DNA from: Candidatus Omnitrophota bacterium
GTDB taxonomy: Bacteria; Omnitrophota; JACPQZ01
Reading direction: 5' to 3'
NCBI GenBank assembly: GCA_016190205.1
Contig: JACPQZ010000045.1
Coordinates: forward strand, 62,001 to 126,000
Length of the DNA stretch: 64,000 bases
How positions within the stretch are numbered: position 1 is the stretch's first letter; the number at the start of each line of letters is the position of its first letter. The position numbers were made by a program, and so were the translations under genes. Shown piece by piece: positions 49,585 through 57,431 of the stretch. The notes under the pieces were generated by a model. It had not been told where the DNA came from. It made no database searches and was given only the letters and a program-made list of their open reading frames with translations.

Positions 49585-50387
49585 CCTTTCAAAAGCTTGA
49601 GCACTTGGCCGTGCAGGCGGCCGTTTGTGGCGAGGATTTGAGAGCCTTTGATCCTAAAGGGGCCGCCTGAAAAATCGGTTACGCGGCCGCCGGCTTCCTC
49701 CACAAGCAGGGCGCCAGCTGCCACATCCCAGGGCTTGAGATCCCTTTCCCAGAAGCCGTCAAAACGGCCGCAGGCCAAATAGGCGAGATCCAGGGCGGCA
49801 GAGCCGGCGCGCCTCACTGCTTGTGAACTGCGCAAAAATCTGCCGAAGAGCTCGAGGCTCGCCTTTAGACTTGATCCCTCTTGATAGCTGAAACCGGTGG
49901 CCAAAAGCGCAGAAATGAGCCGCTTCTCACGGGTTACGCGAATCCTTTTTCCATTGAGCCAGGCGCCGCGGCCGCGCACCGCCGTAAAAGTCTCCTGTAA
50001 AATGGGGTGATGCACAACTCCCAGCCAAGTTTGCGGCCCCTGGCACAAGGCGATTGCGACGCAAAACATGGGAAAGCCATGGGCGAAATTGGTGGTGCCA
50101 TCGAGAGGGTCCACAACCCAGATCCGCGGCTTGGGTGTGCGAGGGCCGGGACCGACGGGGCCGACGAGCCCGCTTTCTTCGCTTAAAATGACGTCCTGTG
50201 GGTAGGCGCGCTGGATGCGCTCTATAATGCACGCCTCCGCCAGCCGGTCCACATCCGTCACCAGATTGATTATGCCCTTATACCGGATGCGCCCGTGACG
50301 ACCCACACGGCTCCGGATCAAACGACCTGCCTCCTGGGCCCAATGGCAGGCGCGCCGCAGTTCTTCGGAGTAAGCAGGGGGGGACAT
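49581..50387 (-). CDS. Inositol monophosphatase family protein (SuhB-like)
   Basis: Mg-dependent phosphatase of 268 residues. The metal site motifs are DVILSEESG, VVDPLDGTTNFAHGFPMFCVAI and KPWDVAAGALLVEEAGG. The start at 50387 places the protein at normal length; an upstream in-frame ATG would add a hydrophobic stretch overlapping the promoter of the opposite gene. It hydrolyses inositol phosphates or similar sugars; SuhB members also affect rRNA transcription. Confidence 0.92.
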   Translation of the reverse strand: MSPPAYSEELRRACHWAQEAGRLIRSRVGRHGRIRYKGIINLVTDVDRLAEACIIERIQRAYPQDVILSEESGLVGPVGPGPRTPKPRIWVVDPLDGTTNFAHGFPMFCVAIALCQGPQTWLGVVHHPILQETFTAVRGRGAWLNGKRIRVTREKRLISALLATGFSYQEGSSLKASLELFGRFLRSSQAVRRAGSAALDLAYLACGRFDGFWERDLKPWDVAAGALLVEEAGGRVTDFSGGPFRIKGSQILATNGRLHGQVLKLLKG

Positions 50388-50407
50388 ACGCGGAATATAG
50401 CAAATTA

Positions 50408-50436
50408 TTGAGATTTTAGCCAGGTAATTGTATAAT
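50408..50436 (+). promoter_or_regulatory. Promoter of the MshEN/coiled-coil gene
   Basis: TTGAGA at 50408-50413, 17-bp spacer, perfect TATAAT at 50431-50436, 28 bases before ATG 50465. Confidence 0.75.
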
Positions 50437-50464
50437 AGCACCCTAGCCATCGGAGGCACACCCC

Positions 50465-53400
50465 ATGCTCGCCCGTCAAGATCATTCCAAGATGTGTCAG
50501 ATCCTTGTCCGCAATAATGCGATCACCGAAGAGCAAGCGGTTCATGCGCTCAAGAGACATCGCACCGAAGGAGGGCGCATCGGGGATCATCTTCTTCAAC
50601 TTGGGTTTGCCAAAGAGAAGGACCTCGCGTCCGCTCTGGCCACCCAGTATAATGTGCCCTATTTTCCACTCGCCTTTTTCCAGATCGACCCCGATATCGG
50701 CCGGACCGTAAGCCCGGAGATAGCCCGCCGGGCGAAACTTATCGCCATAGATAGACAAGGCGACATTCTGACCATCGCGATATCCGATCCTTTGAATTCC
50801 AAACCGCTGGAGGACATCGAGCAAACCACAAGGTGCAGGGTTAAGGTTGTGATGAGTACCGTATCGGACATAGACCGGGCCCTTAACCGAATCCTGTCTC
50901 CACCTCCCCAAGCCTCCGTCGAAAAAGCCGCTGAGACGGCGCCCCAAGCCAAGCCTTTAGAGCCCGCCCCGGCTCCGGTTCAAATTCAAAAAATACAAGA
51001 TGAAACTTCAGACATCGAACGCCTGGCCCAGGGTGCCGAGATTGTGAAGCTCAAGGCCAAGCGAGACCTCTTGGAAAGAGACCTCCGGTCGAAGGAAGAA
51101 GCCCTCGCGCAGGCCCAAGCAGAGAATACAGACGGCCGAAAGGCCCTGGCCAGCCTGAAAAAAGTAATGGAAAAAGAGCAGACGCAGGCCGTCCAACTCT
51201 CGCATCGGGAGGAAGAACTTACCCGGATCCGCGTGGAGCTTCAGGATACCCGTGCAGAGGTCGAAAGCAGAAAAAAGGCGCAGGAGATCACCCTGCGTGA
51301 GCTGAAGGAACTCGAAGCGCGCCAGGGCCGGCAGCACGAGGATCGTCAGCGTCTCGAACGAAAACTGGACGAAAAAGAGGCTGATCTCGCCCGCCTCTAC
51401 GACGAGGCCAAAAAATACGAAATGCGCAACCGGTCGCTCGAACAAGACCTGGCTGAACGGCACCAAAACATGCTGAAGGCCCAGGCCGAGGCCCAGCAGG
51501 CAGTCAACGAGCTCAAGGAGAAGGGAGAGGCATTTGCGCGCCGCAGTCAGGAGGTAGGACAGCTTGAGCAGCAAACCACGGCCGAATTACGTTCGTCCCG
51601 CGGGGAAATGGAGCGTCTTAAAAAACAGGCGGAGGAACGGGAACGCTCCCTTTTTGAACTCAAGGAAGAGATCCGCGAACTGCGCTCACAGCTTCAGAAA
51701 AAGCAGACCGAATTCAACGCCCTCGAGACCGAAAATCAGGAAAAGCTCCGGCGCCTTGTGCACTCCCTGGCCGAGCTCAGGGGACAACATGAATCCGCCC
51801 GGGAGCAGCTGGAAGAGAAAGAGCGGCTGATCGCAAAACTTGCCGAAGATGCTGATTCAACCAGGTCCCGCCTTGAAAAGGAGGTTTCGCAAAAAAATCA
51901 AGAGCTCCAGCGCGTGAGCCAGGATCATTCAAATCTGTCTCGCGAAGTGACTGAGCTGCGCAACCAACTTGAAACCGCGCTGGGCCAGGTGGGGGAGAAG
52001 GAGCGACTGATTGCGAAATCGGCTGAAGAAGCCGACTCGACACGCGCCCGTCTGGAAAGGGAACTCGCCCTGAAAGGCCAGGAGCTTCAGCGCCTTAGCC
52101 AGGAGCATGCAGGACTCGCCCGGGAAATCGCCTCCTTAAGCTCCCATAGGGAAGCCTTGGAGGACGAGGTCAAGGAGAAGGACCAGGAAATACTCAAGAT
52201 TCAGGAACTCGCGCAAACTACCCGCAATCGCCTGGAAAGGGAAGTTTCCCAAAGCAAGGCCCAACTCGAGCGCTCTACACAGGAATACTCAAGTCTCACC
52301 CGGCTCTACGTCGAGACGAAGGCCGAGCGCGAGTCGGCCGCCCGCGAACTCTCGGAAAAGGAGCGGCTGCTTCTCAAGGCAGAGGAAGAGCGCAGGGTTA
52401 ACGAAGCAAACTTGATCCGCCTGACGGCCCAAGCACGCGATGCTGAAAAAAGGCAGTTCGAACTCACGGCGGCCCTCGAACGTGCCCGCAACGAAGTCCA
52501 ATTCGTGACTGAAAAAAAGGATATGGCGGAAGAGGCGCTGGTCCAGATGCGCGCCGCCCTGGACCAAGCCGAGACGGAGAGGCGTCATACAGCCAAGCGC
52601 TCCGAAGCCCAGATCCTCAAACTGGAACGCGAGAAACAGGATCTCGTGCTGCAGGCTGACCAGGCCCGGGCAGAAGCCGCGCGTGCGGAGAGTGAGAGGG
52701 CGCAACTGGAGCAGGCGTCACAGCAAGTGGCGTCAGCCCTGGACGACACAAAAGTAGAGCTTAGAGAAAAAAGTGCCCAGGTCACAACCCTTGAGACCCG
52801 GTCGGAAGAACTCAAGAACGAACTGGCTGAGATCCAGGAGCGCATAGGTCTTCTGGACGCGGCCTGTTCGGCCCAGGCATCCGCCTTAAGCCGGATTCCG
52901 GAAGAAAGAAAGGCCCTTGAGGAAAGTATTCAAGAGGCCGCCGTCGCCCTCATGGCCCAGAAGGATATCCAAAAGCTGCCATTCATGTCGAAACTCACGG
53001 CGCTCATGGATCTTATCCAATCCTACGGGGAGAAAATACCGGCAGTCAAGATGGCAGACGATGCCCGCGGCCTGCTCTCACAGGAGCTCGCCCAGGCCCG
53101 TACTGAAATTCAGCGGTTGGAAAAAGAGGTTAAGGCGAAGCAGGACGAGCTCGGGCGCGTGGAGGGAGAGGCGCGGGGAACACCGGGCGCGCGCGCCGAA
53201 CTTGTCCAGCTGCGGCAAGCCGTCGAGCAGAAGGAAGGACTCATTCGCGAGCTCACGAAGGACCTTGAGACAAGCAAGCTGCGGGAATCGCGGGTCCAGG
53301 CAGGGTTTAGAGAACTCCAGCGTTCCTATGAAGAGAGGAATCGCGAATACGAGGAAAAGGCGCGCGCGTATGAAACGTTGAAGGAGGAAAAGCGCGACAC

Positions 53401-53833
53401 GATTGAAATCATCCCTGCCGTCAATACCCGCGGTCAGGACGAGGAGATCCGGACGCTGGAGCGGGTCCTCCATGAAACCGAGGCTCAACTTCAGCAGAAG
53501 GCCGAAGACCTGACAAAGGCCCAGGCAGAGCTCGAACGGCGGGGAGAGGCCTCCGACGGCGATGCCCGCATCCAGGAGCTCAAGGCCAAGTTTTCGGAGG
53601 CGAGCGAGGAACTTCAAAAAAAGACAATCATATTGACCCAGCTCAAGGAAGAGAAAGACGGCACCCAGGGCCGTATCAAGGCCTTGGAAGACGCGCTCGA
53701 AGCAAGCCGGGCCCGCGAGCACGGGGCCTCCGAAGAGCTCAAGCGTGAGCGCGCACGCCTGGAGGCGCAGATCACACGTCTCAACGAGCGCATCAGCCAG
53801 GTGACTTCGCGCATCATGAGGGCTGTGGGTTGA
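50465..53833 (+). CDS. MshEN-like domain protein with ~900-residue coiled coil
   Basis: Protein of 1122 residues. The first ~150 residues match the N-terminal domain of GspE/PilB/MshE: RIGDHLLQLGFAKEKDLASAL at 38-58, YNVPYFPL and LTIAISDPLN. In MshE this domain binds c-di-GMP. There is no ATPase domain; after a Pro/Ala linker the rest is one long charged coiled coil with repeating EKERLIAK and LQRLSQEH-type units. It may be a c-di-GMP-responsive scaffold for pilus or secretion machinery. That role is inferred. It overlaps yqeY by 4 bp. Confidence 0.8.
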   Translation: MLARQDHSKMCQILVRNNAITEEQAVHALKRHRTEGGRIGDHLLQLGFAKEKDLASALATQYNVPYFPLAFFQIDPDIGRTVSPEIARRAKLIAIDRQGDILTIAISDPLNSKPLEDIEQTTRCRVKVVMSTVSDIDRALNRILSPPPQASVEKAAETAPQAKPLEPAPAPVQIQKIQDETSDIERLAQGAEIVKLKAKRDLLERDLRSKEEALAQAQAENTDGRKALASLKKVMEKEQTQAVQLSHREEELTRIRVELQDTRAEVESRKKAQEITLRELKELEARQGRQHEDRQRLERKLDEKEADLARLYDEAKKYEMRNRSLEQDLAERHQNMLKAQAEAQQAVNELKEKGEAFARRSQEVGQLEQQTTAELRSSRGEMERLKKQAEERERSLFELKEEIRELRSQLQKKQTEFNALETENQEKLRRLVHSLAELRGQHESAREQLEEKERLIAKLAEDADSTRSRLEKEVSQKNQELQRVSQDHSNLSREVTELRNQLETALGQVGEKERLIAKSAEEADSTRARLERELALKGQELQRLSQEHAGLAREIASLSSHREALEDEVKEKDQEILKIQELAQTTRNRLEREVSQSKAQLERSTQEYSSLTRLYVETKAERESAARELSEKERLLLKAEEERRVNEANLIRLTAQARDAEKRQFELTAALERARNEVQFVTEKKDMAEEALVQMRAALDQAETERRHTAKRSEAQILKLEREKQDLVLQADQARAEAARAESERAQLEQASQQVASALDDTKVELREKSAQVTTLETRSEELKNELAEIQERIGLLDAACSAQASALSRIPEERKALEESIQEAAVALMAQKDIQKLPFMSKLTALMDLIQSYGEKIPAVKMADDARGLLSQELAQARTEIQRLEKEVKAKQDELGRVEGEARGTPGARAELVQLRQAVEQKEGLIRELTKDLETSKLRESRVQAGFRELQRSYEERNREYEEKARAYETLKEEKRDTIEIIPAVNTRGQDEEIRTLERVLHETEAQLQQKAEDLTKAQAELERRGEASDGDARIQELKAKFSEASEELQKKTIILTQLKEEKDGTQGRIKALEDALEASRAREHGASEELKRERARLEAQITRLNERISQVTSRIMRAVG

Positions 53834-54297
53834 CCACCCTCGTCGACCGAATCGCAAATGATCTGACTGAAGCCATGAAGGCGCGGGACGCCATACGCGT
53901 CTCGGCCCTCAGAATGCTGCGCGCCGCACTCAAAAATCGCGCCATCGAAAAAAGGGTTGATAGCCTTCCTGACGAAGAAGTGATCCCCGTCGTCCAAAAA
54001 ATCGTTAAACAGCACCACGACTCCATCGATAGTTTTAAAAAGGGGCGCCGTGAGGACCTGGTGAAGAAGGAAGAAGCGGAGCTTGCGGTCATTTCGCAGT
54101 ACCTTCCCAAACAGCTCACCCAGGAGGAAATTACCACCCTCGTAAAAGGGATCATCCGCAAAACAAATGCGCAGGGCCCCCAAGCCAAAGGTCTGGTGAT
54201 GAAGAACGCGATGCAGGAACTTAAGGGCCGCGCCGACGGCAGCTTGGTCGGCGCGATCGTCTCGGCCGAACTTGCGGCAGGCATAAAAAATACTTGA
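53830..54297 (+). CDS. yqeY: GatB/YqeY domain protein
   Basis: This 155-residue protein contains LTEAMKARDAIRVSALRMLRAA, ELAVISQYLPKQLTQEEI and the C-terminal GADGS-type VGAIVSAEL motif of the GatB/YqeY tail domain. It starts with TTG 53830 over the previous stop. The domain resembles the tRNA-binding end of the amidotransferase GatB; a physiological role is not settled. The cspA promoter overlaps its end. Confidence 0.92.
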   Translation: MTTLVDRIANDLTEAMKARDAIRVSALRMLRAALKNRAIEKRVDSLPDEEVIPVVQKIVKQHHDSIDSFKKGRREDLVKKEEAELAVISQYLPKQLTQEEITTLVKGIIRKTNAQGPQAKGLVMKNAMQELKGRADGSLVGAIVSAELAAGIKNT

Positions 54298-54322
54298 CAT
54301 GCTCCGTAACCCTATGTTACTC
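54294..54322 (+). promoter_or_regulatory. Promoter of the cspA leader transcript
   Basis: Perfect TTGACA at 54294-54299 overlapping the yqeY stop; the -10 element is GTTACT or TTACTC with 16-17 bp spacing. The distance to the cspA start is ~150 bases, a long leader as usual for cold-shock genes. Confidence 0.65.
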
Positions 54323-54405
54323 TGTGCATTGCATAAGAGTTCGTATTTGGGGTTTTGTTTTGGCTGCTGTTTTTGAAGTCGTAAATTGTGCCATGGGGTG
54401 GTGAG

Positions 54406-54447
54406 AACCGCGGGGGCCGCGAGTAGAGCGGCCTGGGCGGTTTTTTT
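54406..54447 (+). terminator. Terminator-like hairpin inside the cspA leader
   Basis: Nested stems AACCGC/GCGGTT and GGCCGC/GCGGCC followed by seven T, 30 bases before the cspA start. It lies downstream of the promoter, so it may act as an attenuator or define a ~120-nt leader RNA. No known riboswitch class is recognised in 54323-54405. Confidence 0.8.
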
Positions 54448-54477
54448 ATCCCTTAAAATCAGGAGGTTCTTACGGAA

Positions 54478-54690
54478 ATGCCCACCGGAGTAGTCAAGTG
54501 GTTCAGCAATCAAAAGGGATATGGGTTCGTCACCCCGGATGAGGGGGCTGGCAGCGGAAAGGACATCTTTGTCCATCATACCGCCATCCTCGGCGAAGGA
54601 TTCAAGACGCTGGAAGAAGGTCAAAAGGTCCGCTTCGAGATTACCCAGGGACCCAAGGGAGAGCAGGCTACCAACGTAAGCAAGCTCTAA
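54478..54690 (+). CDS. cspA: Cold-shock protein
   Basis: This 70-residue single cold-shock domain has RNP1 KGYGFV and RNP2 DIFVHH. It binds single-stranded RNA/DNA and acts as an RNA chaperone. AGGAGG lies at 54462-54467, and a terminator follows 30 bases after the stop. The leader contains an internal terminator-like hairpin. Confidence 0.95.
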   Translation: MPTGVVKWFSNQKGYGFVTPDEGAGSGKDIFVHHTAILGEGFKTLEEGQKVRFEITQGPKGEQATNVSKL

Positions 54691-54722
54691 CCGCCGCTTA
54701 AATTTTCATAACGACCTGCAAG

Positions 54723-54757
54723 ACCCCTAGTCAGGAAAAATCTTCACTAGGGGTTTT
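54723..54757 (+). terminator. Rho-independent terminator after cspA
   Basis: CCCCTAGT and ACTAGGGG around an ~11-base loop, followed by T-run. Confidence 0.9.
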
Positions 54758-54777
54758 TGGTCTTGGGAGGGCGAATC

Positions 54778-55134
54778 ATGACATTCATCCTTTTGGCTGG
54801 TGTAGGACTGGTCTCTGGTTTTCTGGGGGGACTCTTAGGGGTAGGTGGCGGGGTTATTCTAGTGCCTCTTTTTTACTACCTCCTCGGCCTGAAATTAACC
54901 GAAGCCATCGGGACGTCTCTTGCGGTCATCATCCCGACGGCCGCAGCGGCCTCCATCACCCATGCGCAGCTGAAACACATCCATTTTAAAACTGCGCTCT
55001 TTACAGCCCTTTTCGCCGTCGCAGGGGCAATTTGGGGTGCCAGCTTAACCGACCAGTTCAGCACACCGCTCATCCGAAGGCTTTTTGCCCTGGTTCTAGC
55101 CGTCACCGCCGTCAAGCTATTTATGGAAACATAA
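54778..55134 (+). CDS. Half-size TauE/SafE (TSUP) membrane protein
   Basis: This 118-residue protein has four hydrophobic helices. FLGGLLGVGGGVILVPLFYYLLGL near 14-37 is the TSUP repeat signature, followed by AIGTSLAVIIPTAAAASITH. Full transporters have two such halves (~250 residues), so this is one repeat and would need to dimerise. The start is ATG 54778 with GGGAGG. The transported anion (sulfite/sulfonate type in the family) is unknown. Confidence 0.82.
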   Translation: MTFILLAGVGLVSGFLGGLLGVGGGVILVPLFYYLLGLKLTEAIGTSLAVIIPTAAAASITHAQLKHIHFKTALFTALFAVAGAIWGASLTDQFSTPLIRRLFALVLAVTAVKLFMET

Positions 55135-55315
55135 AAAAGAAAAAAATATATTTGCCACACCACCCACTCTGTAACCCATTTAATGCCAAGTAGTTACTAA
55201 ATCCACCAAAAGCTTCTTCTGCTTGCCCCGACTCGCCTCCTTAAGGCATATTTAATGGTGAGGATTAAAAGGGGTTTTTAGACAGACTGCTCTTTGTCTT
55301 TAAAGTGATGGTTCA

Positions 55316-55402
55316 CCGATAAAGGCAAACTGCCCGAAAGGGTAGGACGCAAAGCTATAGGGTCCGCCGCGCTGTTTGGCGGATAGCCTGGCTACCGAAG
55401 TG
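55316..55402 (+). ncRNA. c-di-GMP-I (GEMM-I) riboswitch 2
   Basis: Core motif AAAGGCAAACTGCCCGAAAG, GGTAGGACGCAAAGCTA, a short hairpin arm CCGCCGCGCTGTTTGGCGG, and the receptor strand GATAGCCTGGCTACCGAAG. It is compact, unlike the enlarged copy at 39930. It is followed by an expression-platform terminator. The rest of the 340-bp gap (55135-55315) is AT-rich, with a possible weak promoter TTAGAC-17-TAAAGT at 55278-55306. Confidence 0.92.
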
Positions 55403-55413
55403 GTTCGATACCA

Positions 55414-55454
55414 CCCTACTCCTTTCGTCTGTGAAAAGGGAGTGGGGTTTTTTT
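55414..55454 (+). terminator. Riboswitch 2 expression-platform terminator
   Basis: CCCTACTCCTTT pairs with AAAGGGAGTGGGG, followed by seven T. It ends 20 bases before the next start codon. Whether ligand promotes or prevents it is not decided from sequence. Confidence 0.85.
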
Positions 55455-55474
55455 ATGACGCGAGCTCGCAAGCC

Positions 55475-55900
55475 ATGATGAACAAATCTCTCGAAAAGAC
55501 AATCTTCCTCTTTTTTGTGCACGAGGTGCTTTCCTCACACAAACTGGCCCTCACATGGGACGGGCAATATATCCCCGGGCAGTTGATTGCGCGCCTCGAC
55601 GGGAGTTTTACCAAGGAGAGTGATCACTACGAATTTGCCTCAAAAAGCCTGACCCGGCTGGGCCAAAAATACGGACTCGTTCGTATCGACAAGATCTTTC
55701 AGCATCCCGTTCATCCGCGCTTTGACTCGATCTACAGATTAACTTTCGAGCAGGCCGAACTCAACATGAAGCAGGTCGCCCGGGCGTTTGAAAACTACCG
55801 GGACTGCGTCTTCGCGGAACCCAATTACATGATCTTCTCCCACAGCGCCCAAGGGCAGGGAGGACTTTTCACGGGGGAGGAGGGCTCCCATGCGGCTTAG
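55475..55900 (+). CDS. Stand-alone subtilase-propeptide-like protein
   Basis: This 141-residue protein starts at ATG 55475 (or 55478). GQYIPGQLIARLDGS near 23, LTRLGQKYGLVRIDKIF and the end VARAFENYRDCVFAEPNY reproduce the pattern of S8-protease prodomains (VPGxLIVKF ... LxxKYGL ... VEYAEPNY). No protease domain follows. Such propeptides are folding chaperones and tight inhibitors. It is the first gene behind riboswitch 2, so a c-di-GMP-controlled inhibitor is possible. No obvious signal peptide; no strong ribosome-binding site. Confidence 0.65.
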   Translation: MMNKSLEKTIFLFFVHEVLSSHKLALTWDGQYIPGQLIARLDGSFTKESDHYEFASKSLTRLGQKYGLVRIDKIFQHPVHPRFDSIYRLTFEQAELNMKQVARAFENYRDCVFAEPNYMIFSHSAQGQGGLFTGEEGSHAA

Positions 55901-56210
55901 GGAGAATTTGAGGCGCCTGGGGAATTTCTTGCGTTCTCTCCTCGACCGCATCTCTGCATTCTGCCTGGCCGCCGTCATGCTCATGGCCCTCCAGGCCCTT
56001 CTTGCCCCGGGATCGGATGACCAGGACCCCTTCCCAAGCCTTGAGGCAAAAGACCTGCCCATCCTGGCGCATGGTATTGAAGAGAAGGATATCGTGCTGG
56101 ACTTTAGTCTCTGTGACGTCTCCGGCCCCGAGGCCGGGGAATTTAACCCGGGACTTATACAAATCGAACGCAGTCGAAAGCCGCATTCCCACCGGGATGC
56201 CTGGCTCTAA
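55890..56210 (+). CDS. Small membrane-anchored protein, unknown
   Basis: This 106-residue protein overlaps the previous gene by 11 bp. The basic N-terminus RLRENLRRLGNFLRSLLDRI and hydrophobic FCLAAVMLMALQALLA suggest a single-pass protein with a ~60-residue acidic tail outside. No family is recognised. It belongs to the riboswitch 2 unit. Confidence 0.55.
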   Translation: MRLRENLRRLGNFLRSLLDRISAFCLAAVMLMALQALLAPGSDDQDPFPSLEAKDLPILAHGIEEKDIVLDFSLCDVSGPEAGEFNPGLIQIERSRKPHSHRDAWL

Positions 56211-56229
56211 CAGGAGGAAGGTGAGAAAC

Positions 56230-56529
56230 ATGAAGGAACCTACTAAAAGCTGTACGGTGATCGTCAACCTGGGCCGGGAGGAGGTTGACTACCTGGATAA
56301 GATCGGGAAGGATGCCTTGTTTTCCACAGGCAGCAAGCTTTCCCGCAACAAGGTGATCAGCGCCATGATCCTGGCCGTCAAGCAGCTGGGACTCACGGGC
56401 GAGGGGACCAAGACCAAAGACGCCCTGCAGGCAAAAATTCTGCAGGCGATGGGCCTAAAGCCTCTTCGGGTGGAATCGCCGAAGGCCATCTTGTCAGAGG
56501 ATAAAACCGAGCACCGGCTCACAGCTTAA
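56230..56529 (+). CDS. Ribbon-helix-helix-like small protein, c-di-GMP riboswitch-controlled (copy 2)
   Basis: This 99-residue paralogue of the 40177 product starts at ATG 56230 (GTG 56221 also possible), preceded by AGGAGGAAGG. Strand CTVIVNL, helix REEVDYLDKIGKDALF, then SRNKVISAMILAVKQLG fit a ribbon-helix-helix fold. A common GEGTKTKDALQAKILQAMGL-type C-terminus follows, with an extra ~20-residue tail in this copy. A PilZ gene comes next. Transcription-factor function is inferred only. Confidence 0.75.
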   Translation: MKEPTKSCTVIVNLGREEVDYLDKIGKDALFSTGSKLSRNKVISAMILAVKQLGLTGEGTKTKDALQAKILQAMGLKPLRVESPKAILSEDKTEHRLTA

Positions 56530-56544
56530 GGGACTGGGACTGCC

Positions 56545-56874
56545 GTGGATCAAGATCGAAGAGAATATCCCCGACTGGACGTCTCTCTCAGGGTCAGTTA
56601 CAGAATTCTGGAATCTCTAGGTGAGCACGAACAGACAGTGACCCAAGACGTGAGCGAGAGGGGGGTTCGCATACCCCTGCAGGAGGGGTTGGAGGAGGGG
56701 ACGAGGCTCGAGCTTGCCATCTATATCCCCAGGGATCCCGAACCTGTCTATGCCATTGGAAAGGTGGTCTGGTCCAGGGGCAATTCCGGCACCCAGTTGT
56801 TCGAAACAGGCATACATCTTGTCCATATTAAGCAGGATGACCAAGACCGCCTCTACAAATTCGCCCTCCTTTAG
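56545..56874 (+). CDS. PilZ-domain protein (putative c-di-GMP effector)
   Basis: This 109-residue protein starts at GTG 56545. Motifs R6-E-Y-P-R10 and DVSERGVRI give the c-di-GMP contacts. IYIPRDPEPVYAIGKVVW matches the PilZ barrel. It lies in the riboswitch 2 unit, so a c-di-GMP-binding RNA and a c-di-GMP-binding protein share one operon. Confidence 0.85.
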   Translation: MDQDRREYPRLDVSLRVSYRILESLGEHEQTVTQDVSERGVRIPLQEGLEEGTRLELAIYIPRDPEPVYAIGKVVWSRGNSGTQLFETGIHLVHIKQDDQDRLYKFALL

Positions 56875-56911
56875 CGCGGGAAGAGACCGCCCCAGACCGC
56901 CCCTTTTAACC

Positions 56912-56939
56912 TTGCCTTTTCCGCCATTCGTTGTATAAT
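56912..56939 (+). promoter_or_regulatory. Promoter upstream of the membrane coiled-coil gene
   Basis: TTGCCT at 56912-56917, 16-bp spacer, perfect TATAAT at 56934-56939; ATG 56973 follows 34 bases later. Confidence 0.65.
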
Positions 56940-56972
56940 AGATTTCACTACAAGAGGAGACCCGCTTCAAGG

Positions 56973-57431
56973 ATGCCTTCCGATATCCTGCTCCTCATGA
57001 TGCTTTTCTTGGTGTTCGCATTCTGTGCCATCCTCATGTACATTTACAAGACATGGTCGTGGGAGGCCAAACAGAGCGAACGCATCAAGCAGGCCCTAGA
57101 GGACATACGCGTAGACCTCACCCGAACTCGGTCAGAGCTCGAGCGCGAAGCGAAAGAGCGCGGCGATCTTGACTCCCGCGTCGCGCTGCTGAAGAAAGAG
57201 GTTGCCGTTTTGGGTGAAGAGAAGGCGACCGATAAAACCTCCTTCCAGGGCCTCATCAACAGGTTTGAGTCGCAAATGGAAATGCATCTTCAGGAATTGG
57301 AAGAGAAAAATAAAAGAATTTCCCAGCTCGAGATGACCCTGGAGATCTACCAAAGGCCCTCCCGTGTTACCGACACAAACGTTGAATCCTTCCTCCCGAA
57401 CAGTGCCCCCAGAGCCATCTCGCACCCGTAA
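56973..57431 (+). CDS. Membrane-anchored coiled-coil protein
   Basis: This 152-residue protein has one N-terminal helix (DILLLMMLFLVFAFCAILMYIYK) and then a long charged coiled coil to ~130. The orientation suggests the coiled coil is cytoplasmic. No family is recognised; topology is like some division or secretion accessory proteins. It overlaps the CCA-adding-type gene by 29 bp. Confidence 0.6.
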   Translation: MPSDILLLMMLFLVFAFCAILMYIYKTWSWEAKQSERIKQALEDIRVDLTRTRSELEREAKERGDLDSRVALLKKEVAVLGEEKATDKTSFQGLINRFESQMEMHLQELEEKNKRISQLEMTLEIYQRPSRVTDTNVESFLPNSAPRAISHP

